Positions 46,312 through 54,503 of a stretch of DNA of 64,000 nucleotides are shown piece by piece. Source of the stretch: Halalkalicoccus tibetensis (lineage in GTDB: Archaea > Halobacteriota > Halobacteria > Halobacteriales > Halalkalicoccaceae). The notes beneath the pieces were generated by a model. The model made no database searches, was not told the origin of the DNA, and saw only the letters and a program-made list of their open reading frames with translations. The DNA lies in the NCBI RefSeq assembly GCF_037996645.1, contig NZ_JBBMXV010000001.1:252168-316167 (forward strand). Reading direction: 5' to 3'. The translations under genes and the position numbers were made by a program. The first letter of the stretch is position 1; every line of letters starts with the position of its first letter.

Positions 46312-46897
46312 TCCCGGCGAAAAAGTCCGCCACCGACCCCGCGATCCGCTCGTGGTTGCCCAGGAAGAAGTGGTCGGCCGAGAACTCCTCGACGGTCGCG
46401 CCGGCCTCGCGTGCCGCCTCGATTACCGGTTCCCAGTCGGCGGTCGTATCGCGGGTCCCGTAGATCACTTGGAGCGGGCAGTCGAGAGCAGAAACCGCCC
46501 CGCCGACGTCGAGGCCCTCCCCGACCCCCGCCGCGGGCGCGAGCGCCGAAACGCCTACCACCGGCTCCTCGATCGAGGACGCCGCGAGGATCGCCATCGC
46601 GCCGCCGAAGCTGTAGCCGAACACTCCCACTGATTCGAACTCCTCCCTGGCCCATCGGATCGCGTTTCTCGCGTCCTCGCGCTCGCCGTAACCCTCGTCC
46701 CACTCGCCGTAGTCGAAGCGCAGACAGGCCGTCCCCCGCTCCGTGAGCGCCCCGCTCACCGCCTTCAGCCGGGGATCGCCCCGGTGCCCGCGGTGCTGGG
46801 GATGGGGCGGGCAGGCGACGATCGCGGCTCCGGAGTCGGGATCGCCGTCGAGGGTGCCCCGGACGTCCCGCGCGCCGGGGAGAACCACGTCGGTCAT
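46298..46897 (-). CDS. Alpha/beta hydrolase, dienelactone-hydrolase-like
   Basis: 199 residues. AAIVACPPHPQHRGHRGDPRL, TACLRFDYGEWDEGYGE and the nucleophile elbow VGVFGYSFGGAMAILAA (Ser in GYSFGG) show the fold; VIYGTRDTTADW supplies the Asp and ADHFFLGNHERI the His. An esterase or thioesterase is likely. It is divergent from pspA with one short AT-rich box between them. Confidence 0.87.
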   Translation of the reverse strand: MTDVVLPGARDVRGTLDGDPDSGAAIVACPPHPQHRGHRGDPRLKAVSGALTERGTACLRFDYGEWDEGYGEREDARNAIRWAREEFESVGVFGYSFGGAMAILAASSIEEPVVGVSALAPAAGVGEGLDVGGAVSALDCPLQVIYGTRDTTADWEPVIEAAREAGATVEEFSADHFFLGNHERIAGSVADFFAGIRGP

Positions 46898-46915
46898 GGC
46901 TCCCGTTCGGCGGGG

Positions 46916-46926
46916 ATATTTTTAAG
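46916..46926. promoter_or_regulatory. Shared AT box for divergent hydrolase and pspA promoters
   Basis: ATATTTTTAAG is centred about 28 bases before the pspA ATG (46949) and about 24 bases before the hydrolase ATG (46897). It is the only AT-rich element in the 51-base gap, so one box may serve both directions. Confidence 0.5.
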
Positions 46927-46948
46927 CACTGGGCCGCAATGACGGTCC

Positions 46949-47803
46949 ATGGGAATACTCTCGCGAATGTCGTACGTCATCCGGTCGAAGGTCAACGCGG
47001 CCCTCAACCGGTCGGAGGACCCCCGGGAGACGCTCGACTATTCGTACGAACAGATGCGCGACCGCCTGCAGGACGTCAAACAGGGGATCGCCGACCTCAC
47101 CACCCAGAAGAAGCGCCTCGAGATGCAGAAACGCCGCCTCGAGGAGAACGTCGAGAAACACAACGAGCAGGCCCGCGAGGCGGTGGCCCAGGACCGCGAC
47201 GACCTCGCGCGCCAGGCCCTGGAGAAGAAGAAGGCGAAGATGAGCCAGATCGAGCAGCTCGAGACCCAGATCGCGGACCTTCAGGACAAACAGGAGAACC
47301 TCGTCGAGCAGAAGAACGAGCTACAGAACCGCATCGAGCAGTTCCGCACCAAGAAGGAGACGATGAAGGCCCAGTACGAGGCAAGTGAGGCCAGCGTCCG
47401 CGTCTCGGAGGCGATGACGGGCGCGGGCGACGAGATGGCCGACGTCTCGCGGGCGATCGAGCGCGCCGAGGAGGACACCGAGGAGATGGAGGCGCGCTCG
47501 GCGGCGATGGACGAGCTGCAGGACACCGGCGCGTTCGACGACGCGCTCTCGGACAAGGACAGCATCGACCGCGAACTCGACGCCGGCCGGACCGACAGCG
47601 AGGTCGAGGCCGAGCTCGACACGCTGAAGGGCGAGATGGGCAAGGAAACGGTCTCGGAGGACGAGAGCGAACCCGCCGAAAGCGAGAGCGAGGCCGAAGC
47701 CGGGATGGACGTCGACCTCGACGAGGAGGTCGACGTCGAGGAGGAGCTCGAGGCGAGCGAGATCGACGAGGAGCTCGAGGAGCTCCGCGACGAGGGACGA
47801 TAA
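46949..47803 (+). CDS. pspA: PspA/IM30 (ESCRT-III-like) membrane-stress protein
   Basis: 284 residues. The N-terminal GILSRMSYVIRSKVNAALNR and the long coiled coil from about 30 to 190 (ETLDYSYEQMRDRLQDVK, MQKRRLEENVEKHNEQARE, KKAKMSQIEQLETQIADL) match PspA/IM30/Vipp1. The final ~85 residues are a strongly acidic halophilic extension. The family polymerises on damaged membranes and maintains proton impermeability. Its position beside HPP, UspA and unknown membrane proteins suggests a membrane-stress neighbourhood. Confidence 0.92.
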   Translation: MGILSRMSYVIRSKVNAALNRSEDPRETLDYSYEQMRDRLQDVKQGIADLTTQKKRLEMQKRRLEENVEKHNEQAREAVAQDRDDLARQALEKKKAKMSQIEQLETQIADLQDKQENLVEQKNELQNRIEQFRTKKETMKAQYEASEASVRVSEAMTGAGDEMADVSRAIERAEEDTEEMEARSAAMDELQDTGAFDDALSDKDSIDRELDAGRTDSEVEAELDTLKGEMGKETVSEDESEPAESESEAEAGMDVDLDEEVDVEEELEASEIDEELEELRDEGR

Positions 47804-47818
47804 CGGCCAGTTCTCGAG

Positions 47819-48334
47819 TCAGTCCTCGAAGGTCGGATGCGTGTCGCCGACCAGCCGCTCGAACAGCCACAGGGCCGCGGCGTGGACCTCGACGAGGACG
47901 ACGACGCTCGCGACGATGATCGCGACCTGGACCGGCGTCGAGAGCAGCCCGAGCGAGACGATCAGCGTGGTCGCACACGCCGGCGCGTGGTTCGTGTCCG
48001 TCGCGATCATCCCCCAGCTGGTCGCGACGATCGAGAGGACGCCGCTCGCGGCGAGCCGGAGCCCCTCGGGCGAGAACGCGGCCGGCGTGCTCGTGATCGA
48101 GACGCCGGCCGCGAGCAGGCTGTAGGCGAGCAGGCCGGCGACGCCGCCGATGAGGTGGCTCCCGACGACCTTGTACGTTCGCGTGCGCTCGCCCCGGCGG
48201 TCGAACGCGAGGATGAACGCCGAGGGGCCGAGGCTCGGAAAGACGAACGGCTGGCCGCTCGCCCAGGCGACGAGCCCCAGCACGGTGAACAGGAAGCCCG
48301 CATAGAGGCTGGTCCCGAGCCGCCGTCGTACCAT
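47819..48334 (-). CDS. HPP family membrane protein (first copy)
   Basis: 171 residues from MVRRRLGTSLYAGFLF, with five hydrophobic segments. PFVFPSLGPSAFILAF and TNHAPACATTLIVSLGLL are the family blocks; the eponymous HPP reads HAP here. HPP proteins in chloroplasts and cyanobacteria transport nitrite. A second copy lies at 50499-51071 with a NarK-like transporter between them. Alternative starts upstream lie in the uspA promoter region. Confidence 0.85.
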   Translation of the reverse strand: MVRRRLGTSLYAGFLFTVLGLVAWASGQPFVFPSLGPSAFILAFDRRGERTRTYKVVGSHLIGGVAGLLAYSLLAAGVSITSTPAAFSPEGLRLAASGVLSIVATSWGMIATDTNHAPACATTLIVSLGLLSTPVQVAIIVASVVVLVEVHAAALWLFERLVGDTHPTFED

Positions 48335-48438
48335 ACGTCTCCTCGATCCGCCCGTCCATAAGCCCCGTTCGATCCGGCCGCGTCGCGACCGTCGTACTCG
48401 GCCCCAGACTCTTGGCGCTCGAGCGACAGGGTTCGGGC

Positions 48439-48861
48439 ATGGATCAACGGATCCTCGTCCCGTTCGACGGATCGGACGCGTCCGAGACCGCGCTCGAACG
48501 AGCACTCGAGGAGAACCCCGACGCCGAGATCACGGCGCTCAACGTCCTCGACTCGGCGGAACTGGCCTACGGCGGCGTCCAGGGCAGCGCGGCCGAGAGC
48601 CTGACCGATGCCCAACGGGAGGAGGCAGAAGAGCTGCTCGAGCGGGCCGAGGCCCGCGCCGCCGACCATGAGGGGGGCTTCCGGACCGCCCTCGAGGTCG
48701 GCTCGCCGGGCGAGGCCATCGTCGAGTACGCGAACGAGAACGACATCGACCATATCATCATGGGGAGCCACGGCCGGTCGGGGCTCTCGCGGATCGTCGT
48801 CGGGAGCGTCGCCGAGACGGTCGTCCGGAACTCGCCGCTGACGGTGACGATCGCTCGCTAA
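48439..48861 (+). CDS. Universal stress protein
   Basis: 140 residues from MDQRILVPFDGSDASETALE. The ATP-binding signature GSHGRSGLSRIVVGSVAETVVRNS (G-2x-G-9x-G-S) spans about 110-133. It is a single-domain ATP-binding UspA, often a partner or regulator of neighbouring transporters in haloarchaea. It is divergent from the first HPP gene and convergent with the MFS gene. Confidence 0.93.
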   Translation: MDQRILVPFDGSDASETALERALEENPDAEITALNVLDSAELAYGGVQGSAAESLTDAQREEAEELLERAEARAADHEGGFRTALEVGSPGEAIVEYANENDIDHIIMGSHGRSGLSRIVVGSVAETVVRNSPLTVTIAR

Positions 48862-48922
48862 TCAGCCCCTTTTCCTCTATGGGACCCCCCTCGGGGTACG
48901 AATCCGACGCCGACCCTCCCGA

Positions 48923-50260
48923 TCAGTGCATCGCCGACTCGTCGGCGGCCCCCGAGGCATCGGGGCCGACGAACTTCAGCGCGACCGAGACCGCGACGCA
49001 GGCCGCGCTCAGCCCGGCGATGACGGAGAACCCGCGCGCGTAGCCTATCTCGCCGAAGACGTCGACGAACACGCCCAGGAGGGGGAGCACGAGAAGCGTC
49101 CCCGCACCGCCGATGCCGCCGATCCAGCCCGAGGCCCCGCCGACGGCGTCCGGGACGTACTTCGGGACGAGCTCGAAGACCGCCGCGTTCGCGATCCCCA
49201 TCCCCGTGCCGAGCACCATCATACCGACGAACGAGGCGGTGATCCCCGTCGCGAACGTGGCGATCCCCGCGCCGGCGACCATCACGGCGAAGCTGACCGC
49301 GGCGACGTCCTCGCCGCCGAAGCGGTCGCTGAGGCTACCGCCAGGGATCCTGATCAGCGAGCCGTAGACGACGAACACGCCCGCGAACAGGCCGGCCATC
49401 GTCAGGCTCATGTCGTGAAACAGGTTCCAGTAGGTCGGATACCAAGTCGTCAGCGCGGTGAACCCACCCCCGTAGGAGACGGTATAGAGGAAGACGAGCA
49501 CCCATGTCCAGTGGTTCATCGAGGACTCCCGCAGCGAGTCCCACGTATCGCCCGCCGGGAAGACCTCCTGGCCCATCTCCTCCGCGACCCCCTTCGCCTT
49601 CTCGGCGTCCAGCCCCCTATCGAGGAGCTGGAAGTAGTAGGGGTTCGCGCCGTAGGCGAAGTAGAGAACGGTCACGACGATCATGAACACGAGCCACGCC
49701 GAGTACGCGATCGCCAGTCCCCCGATCCCGATCAGGACGGGAATGAGCGAGTTGAACACCCCGGGACCGATGTTGCCCGCCCCGGCGAACGCGCCCATCG
49801 CGAACCCCTGTCTATCCTCCGGGAACCAGTAGGAGGTCTGGGCGATCCCGACCGAGAACGTCGCGCTGCCGGCCCCGGCCAGGATCCCGAAGACGAGCAG
49901 CGGGACGTAGAGATGCGACCCGAAGTCGTCGGGATAGAAGAGGACGAGGGTCCCGACCAACCCCGCGATCCCGACGATCGTCATCGCGAGAAGGATCAGG
50001 ATCGGCGTCCGGGCACCGATGTCGTCGACCCAGGCGCCGAACGGTACCCTGAGGATCACCTTGCTGATGTGGGGCGAGGAGAGCAACAGCCCCAACAGTG
50101 CGCCTGAGATACCGAGTGCCTCCTGAAACGTCGGCCCCGCGACGCCGTAGAAGGCGATCGTCGTCAGGCCGGCGAAGAAGGAGAGCGTCGCCATCGCCAG
50201 CCCACGCCTGGGGTTTCCAGTGATCCCGTACTCCTCGCGCGGGTCGCCGTTGTCTCCCAT
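48923..50260 (-). CDS. MFS transporter, nitrate/nitrite porter (NarK)-like
   Basis: 445 residues and about 12 membrane helices. GMGIANAAVFELVPKYVPD and GGASGWIGGIGGAGTLLVLP in the second half match the nitrate-signature region of NarK/NasA porters; SSPHISKVILRVPFGAWVDD and RIPGGSLSDRFGG are the MFS loop motifs. The central cytoplasmic loop (about 200-250) is short. Nitrate or nitrite uptake or efflux is likely, though no nitrate reductase gene is in the window. An SD-like AAGGAG precedes the ATG, unusual in this window. Confidence 0.83.
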   Translation of the reverse strand: MGDNGDPREEYGITGNPRRGLAMATLSFFAGLTTIAFYGVAGPTFQEALGISGALLGLLLSSPHISKVILRVPFGAWVDDIGARTPILILLAMTIVGIAGLVGTLVLFYPDDFGSHLYVPLLVFGILAGAGSATFSVGIAQTSYWFPEDRQGFAMGAFAGAGNIGPGVFNSLIPVLIGIGGLAIAYSAWLVFMIVVTVLYFAYGANPYYFQLLDRGLDAEKAKGVAEEMGQEVFPAGDTWDSLRESSMNHWTWVLVFLYTVSYGGGFTALTTWYPTYWNLFHDMSLTMAGLFAGVFVVYGSLIRIPGGSLSDRFGGEDVAAVSFAVMVAGAGIATFATGITASFVGMMVLGTGMGIANAAVFELVPKYVPDAVGGASGWIGGIGGAGTLLVLPLLGVFVDVFGEIGYARGFSVIAGLSAACVAVSVALKFVGPDASGAADESAMH

Positions 50261-50266
50261 CAGCGA

Positions 50267-50272
50267 CTCCTT
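50267..50272 (-). promoter_or_regulatory. Shine-Dalgarno-like site of the MFS gene
   Basis: AAGGAG on the minus strand lies 6 bases before the ATG at 50260. Most genes here appear leaderless, so this mRNA probably has a leader; AATTTATTTC (about 50300-50309) upstream could be its TATA box. Confidence 0.45.
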
Positions 50273-50295
50273 ACCGTTCGCGACCTTTAGTGGTT

Positions 50296-50331
50296 GTGAA
50301 ATAAATTATTTTGAACTCTACAATATTTCAC
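50296..50331. promoter_or_regulatory. Inverted repeat in the MFS/HPP divergent promoter region
   Basis: GTGAAATA (50296-50303) and TATTTCAC (50324-50331) form a perfect 8-base inverted repeat with a 20-base spacer, in an AT-rich tract. It overlaps the likely MFS promoter. A second strong TATA, CTATAAATATTTAA (about 50354-50367), points towards the HPP gene and predicts a leader of about 100 bases. Confidence 0.5.
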
Positions 50332-50498
50332 TCGTTCAATTATGGATCCTATAGGAGCTATAAATATTTAAAACGGACAGCGAGGCTGCGGGCGAAACGT
50401 GTCGGATTCGAACGGATCGCGCCGTTTTCCGTCCGGAGGGGCGGCGGGCGATACGATACCAGTGGCTACTTGCGGCAGGCTCCCCGAACAGTAGGTCG

Positions 50499-51071
50499 AT
50501 GATCAGCGAGGCGCTCCGTGGCAGCATCAACGACAAGATCAGCGCCGGGATCTACGTCGCGAGCCACTTCATCGTCCTAGGCATCATCGCGCTCTTGACG
50601 GGCCAGCCGTTCATCTTCCCGAGCCTCGGCCCCTCCGCCTACCTGATGGCGACCGGGGAGACCAAGCGAGCGGCGGGCGGCTACCACGTCATCGGCGGGC
50701 ACTTCGTGGCGGTGATCACCGGCTCGATCGCCTACCACCCGATCGCCGACGGGCTGGTCGCGACCGAGGAGCTCGGCGAGGCTGGGCGGTTCGCCCCCGA
50801 AATCTTCCAGCTCGCCGCGAGCAGCACTGTCGCGATGGTACTATGTACCGTCGGAATGCTTGCGGCCAAGACCAACCACCCTGCAGCGTGTGCGACGACG
50901 CTGATCGTCGCGCTCGGGCTGCTCACCGGCCCGTTGAACATCACGATCATCATGGGATCGGTCGTGATCCTATACGTCCTTCACGAGAAGGTGCTCTACC
51001 CCGGCGCCAAGCGCCTCGGCCTCGAGCCCGATGACCCCCGGCCCGTCGACGACGACGACAAGGACCCGTGA
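50499..51071 (+). CDS. HPP family membrane protein (second copy)
   Basis: 190 residues with five hydrophobic segments. PFIFPSLGPSAYLMAT, YHVIGGHFVAVITGSIAY and TNHPAACATTLIVALGLLTG are the family blocks; the HPP signature reads HPA. It is a paralogue of the protein at 47819-48334 and carries an acidic C-terminal tail (PDDPRPVDDDDKDP). A nitrite or anion transport role is suggested by plastid HPP proteins and by the adjacent NarK-like gene. Confidence 0.87.
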   Translation: MISEALRGSINDKISAGIYVASHFIVLGIIALLTGQPFIFPSLGPSAYLMATGETKRAAGGYHVIGGHFVAVITGSIAYHPIADGLVATEELGEAGRFAPEIFQLAASSTVAMVLCTVGMLAAKTNHPAACATTLIVALGLLTGPLNITIIMGSVVILYVLHEKVLYPGAKRLGLEPDDPRPVDDDDKDP

Positions 51072-51086
51072 ACCACGCCCGACGGG

Positions 51087-52094
51087 TCACTCCTCGATAT
51101 CGACCCGCGGGACGAACGGTCCGAAGTCGGCGGTTCGGCTCGTGATCGTCGCGATGCGGAGCGTGTAGGCGAGCAGCACCACGAACGGGAGGAACACGAG
51201 CGTCACCGCGGCGCTGACGACGAACACGAGCCCCGGTGTGGGGAGCGTCTCGATGATCCGGCCGTACGTCATCATGAAGATCCCGCCGCCCAGGAGGGTC
51301 GGGAACCCGACGTACAGCAGGAGTTTCGAGAGGTACGCGAGCTCGTGTTGCATGTACATCGTTTTGAACGTCTGGCGGGCGACGGCGAGGTGACCGAGCA
51401 GTTCGATGAGCGTTTCGAACCGCTCGACGACGTCGTCGGAAAGCACATCGTCGTGCTTCTCGCGAATCATCCGGACGGCATAGAGGTGCGCGCCGTTGAA
51501 GTGTCCGAGCACCGCCGACAGCGCCTCGAACGTTCCCAGGTCGGCCCCTTCGAGCGCCTCGTTCACCTGCTCGCCCTCGTCCTCGATCGCGCCGACGAGC
51601 TCCCCGATCGAGGAGCTCAGCTCCGGATCGTCGAGGGGCTCGACCGCCGACTGCAGCGTTTCCGCCTGATCGGCGACCGCGCTCACGATCGACTGCAGGA
51701 AGTCGGCCGGCGATGCCGGGCTGATGCTGGATCCGGTCACCGTCTCCACCTCCCGTCGGAACGAGACCATCCCATCGAACCGGTCCTGGAGGTCGCTCGG
51801 CCAGCCCATCTCCTGGGAGAGCACGAGCTGGTTGATCGCGAGCACGATCGTGATGAAGGGGAGCGTCCCGCCGACGATCGAGCCGACGAGCGTCGTCGCG
51901 GTCGCGGGATCGGTCACGGGGATATAGCCGGCGAACCCGATCGCGACGCAGACCGAGAAGACGACCGCCGAGACCAACGCCACGAGCACGAACCGGCTCC
52001 CGTCCAGGAGCAGCCAGCGTTTGACCGGCGACTCGCGCAGCCGTTCGTGGACGAGGTCGCTCTGTGGGGTCTCCTCGTCGATCGGTGTGCCCAT
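51087..52094 (-). CDS. Unassigned four-helix membrane protein, paralogue A
   Basis: 335 residues from MGTPIDEETPQSDLV. TM1 at about 34-55, TM2 about 68-92, a cytoplasmic helical domain (about 96-255), TM3 about 258-280 and TM4 about 290-315. TM2 ends in INQLVLSQE (Gln89, SQE 93-95). The soluble part has LGTFEAL and TFKTMYMQHELAYLSK; the tail has YTLRIATITSRTADFGPFVP. The same motifs recur in the three next genes. No known family is recognised; a channel, transporter or membrane sensor are all possible. Confidence 0.72.
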   Translation of the reverse strand: MGTPIDEETPQSDLVHERLRESPVKRWLLLDGSRFVLVALVSAVVFSVCVAIGFAGYIPVTDPATATTLVGSIVGGTLPFITIVLAINQLVLSQEMGWPSDLQDRFDGMVSFRREVETVTGSSISPASPADFLQSIVSAVADQAETLQSAVEPLDDPELSSSIGELVGAIEDEGEQVNEALEGADLGTFEALSAVLGHFNGAHLYAVRMIREKHDDVLSDDVVERFETLIELLGHLAVARQTFKTMYMQHELAYLSKLLLYVGFPTLLGGGIFMMTYGRIIETLPTPGLVFVVSAAVTLVFLPFVVLLAYTLRIATITSRTADFGPFVPRVDIEE

Positions 52095-52163
52095 GTACCG
52101 GCTACCGACGACGGCCACAAAAAGGGACCCGTGGATCGAGCGCTCCGCGTCCGTTCGTCGAGC

Positions 52164-53207
52164 TCACTCCTCGTCGTAGGCGAGTTCGAACGGATCGTCC
52201 TCCGGCGCTTTCTGCGGGATCATGGGGCCGATGGAGGCCGTCCGGCGCGCCAGCGTCGCCATCCTGAGGACGTACGACGCCATCAGCGCGAGGGGCGAGG
52301 CGACGACGAGCAGGAGCGCCGTCACGGCGTACGGGAGCAGCGGGGGCGCGATCACGGCCCCGCCGACGCCGCCGTACAGAAACCCGATCGTCATCGCCGC
52401 GAACACCGAGGGGACCCCACAGTAGAGCGTCTCGCGTGAGAACTTGGTGAGCTCTCGCTGCATGTACGTCGTCTTGAAGTGGGTCCGGGCGATGTTGAAC
52501 AGCTCGAGCGTATCGAGCAGGTCGTCGAACGCCTCGACGGTCTCTTCGGAAAGCTCGTCACCGTGCTGGCTCTTGAGGCGTCGGGCGGCGTAGATCTGCC
52601 AGGCGTCGTTGTAGTCGGCCGCCGCCGCGACCACGTCGAACGTCCCGAAGCTCGAGCTCTCGAGTGTGTCTGCGACGTTGGTCGTGCTCTCGTGGACGCC
52701 TGAGACGTACGACTCGATGAGCGCCCGGGGCCCGCCGTCACCTCCGCCGTCGACGGACTCCCCGAGCGTGTCGGCCCGCTCGTGTATCGTGTCGACGAGG
52801 AGGTAGAACAGCGCGACCGGCGAGGCGGGGCTGGCCGGGGCGTCCGAGGCGTCCTCGATCTCCTCACGGAACCCCATGACGCCGCTCAACTCGTCGCGGG
52901 CCTCGCCCGCCGAGTTGAACTCCTGTGAGAGGATCATCTGGTTGATCGACACGACGAGCGTGACGAGCGAGAACGTCCCCGCGATCATCCCGCCCGCCAG
53001 CCGCGTGATCGAGTCGTCGTTCTGGAAGGCAATGACGCCCAGTTTATCCAGTCCGAGGAACCAGACGCCAACCCCGAGGAGGACCGCCGCGGCGACGAGA
53101 AGGCGACTACCGTTGACCAGGAACCACTCGACGGGACTTGCTCCCGACTCCCGACCCATCTCGCTGCCGTGTGACTCCAACGTCTCGCCGTCTTCCGACG
53201 TGTCCAT
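52164..53207 (-). CDS. Unassigned four-helix membrane protein, paralogue B
   Basis: 347 residues from MDTSEDGETLESHGS; an ATG three codons earlier is possible. Same architecture as its neighbours: TM1 about 35-53, TM2 about 70-94 ending SINQMILSQE (Gln90, SQE 94-96), a helical cytoplasmic domain with SFGTFDVV and HFKTTYMQRELTKFSRETLYCG, TM3, TM4, then YVLRMATLARRTASIGPMIP. It is the most divergent copy, with a longer acidic N-terminus and a Gly-rich insert (DGGGDGGP, about 162). It is divergent from paralogue C. Confidence 0.72.
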   Translation of the reverse strand: MDTSEDGETLESHGSEMGRESGASPVEWFLVNGSRLLVAAAVLLGVGVWFLGLDKLGVIAFQNDDSITRLAGGMIAGTFSLVTLVVSINQMILSQEFNSAGEARDELSGVMGFREEIEDASDAPASPASPVALFYLLVDTIHERADTLGESVDGGGDGGPRALIESYVSGVHESTTNVADTLESSSFGTFDVVAAAADYNDAWQIYAARRLKSQHGDELSEETVEAFDDLLDTLELFNIARTHFKTTYMQRELTKFSRETLYCGVPSVFAAMTIGFLYGGVGGAVIAPPLLPYAVTALLLVVASPLALMASYVLRMATLARRTASIGPMIPQKAPEDDPFELAYDEE

Positions 53208-53439
53208 GGCCCACGCTACTGTCGTCGCCCCCAAAAAGGACGGCGTTGCAACACTCCTCTCCCGTCTGGGTCGCCCTCGCTGCCGATGCCAGGAACCGCC
53301 GCCGGCCGCGCAGCGGCAAGCCCAACCACTATTTTCGTTCGCTTTCGCTACATGGTATGTATGAATCGTAGCCGCGGTAGTCGGTGCGATCGGTTCGGTT
53401 CGGGTGGACGGGACGGCGTCGAAGCGGGGCTGACGTAGA

Positions 53440-54465
53440 ATGGGATCGGATCCGGACGGTTTCGTCGAGCGCATACGGAACAGCCAGTTCCGACTCTGGT
53501 TACTGTTGCGGCTCAACCGCTGGGTGCTTGCCGGCGCCATCCTCTCGATCGTCTTCGTGTCGCTCGTCGTCGCGACCCAGGCCCGGATCAGCCCGTTTCG
53601 GGTGCTGGTGTCCGACAACGACGCGCTCTGGTGGATCTTCTCCGCGTTCATCGGCGCCATCATCACCGGCGTCACGCTGGTCGTCTCGATCGGCCAGATC
53701 GTGCTCTCCCAGGAGCTCGGCGCGGTCGGCGACCAGCGTGAGCGCATGGAGGAGTCGATGGACTTCCGGAAGGACATCGAGGACGAGATCGACCTCTCGG
53801 TGAGCCCGCCCGAGCCCGCCGCCTTCCTCAAACTGCTCGTCGACCGGACCGGGGCGCAGGCCGAGCACCTCCAGGAGGTCGTCGAGGACGAGCGCGACGA
53901 GGAGCTCAAGGAGAAGATCGACGACTACGTCGACGACCTGCTCGAGAACGCCGAGGAGGTGAGCGATGGGCTAGATAACGCCCAGTTCGGCACGTTCGAG
54001 GTGCTCTGGTCGTCGTTCAAGTTCAACTACTCCTGGAAGATCTTCGAGGCCCGCCGCATCAGGAACGACCACCGGGAGTCGCTCTCGGAGGACGCCGAGG
54101 AGACGTTCGACGAGCTGCTCGAACGGCTCAAGCTGTTCGGACCGGCCCGCGAACACTTCAAGACGCTGTACTTCCAGTGGGAGCTCGTCAACGTCTCGCG
54201 CGCGCTGCTGTACGCCTCGATCCCCGCGCTGATCACCATCGGGATCATCCTGATGAACGTCGGCCCGACCGCCTTCCCCGGTACGACCCTCGGGATCGAC
54301 AACATCGTCTGGGTGGCCGCCTTCGGGTTCACGGTCGGCGTCACGCCGTTCGTGATCCTGCTGTCGTACACCCTCCGGATCATGACGCTCGCGAAGCGCA
54401 CGCTGGCGATGGGGCCGTTCATCCTCCGGAAGGCCGAGCGCGAGGAGGACATCGACTGGTCGTAA
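53440..54465 (+). CDS. Unassigned four-helix membrane protein, paralogue C
   Basis: 341 residues. TM1 about 28-46, TM2 about 66-90 ending SIGQIVLSQE (Gln86, SQE 90-92), GAVGDQRERMEESMDFRKDI, SPPEPAAF, QFGTFEVLW, a Trp/Tyr-rich NYSWKIFEARRIRNDH, and HFKTLYFQWEL (Phe240-Lys-Thr), TM3 about 256-274, TM4 about 287-312, then YTLRIMTLAKRTLAMGPFIL. It is very close to paralogue D, including long stretches identical at DNA level. Function unknown. Confidence 0.75.
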   Translation: MGSDPDGFVERIRNSQFRLWLLLRLNRWVLAGAILSIVFVSLVVATQARISPFRVLVSDNDALWWIFSAFIGAIITGVTLVVSIGQIVLSQELGAVGDQRERMEESMDFRKDIEDEIDLSVSPPEPAAFLKLLVDRTGAQAEHLQEVVEDERDEELKEKIDDYVDDLLENAEEVSDGLDNAQFGTFEVLWSSFKFNYSWKIFEARRIRNDHRESLSEDAEETFDELLERLKLFGPAREHFKTLYFQWELVNVSRALLYASIPALITIGIILMNVGPTAFPGTTLGIDNIVWVAAFGFTVGVTPFVILLSYTLRIMTLAKRTLAMGPFILRKAEREEDIDWS

Positions 54466-54503
54466 CGCTCGGGGTTTTTCCCACCCGGCTTCGACCGGGC
54501 GGT

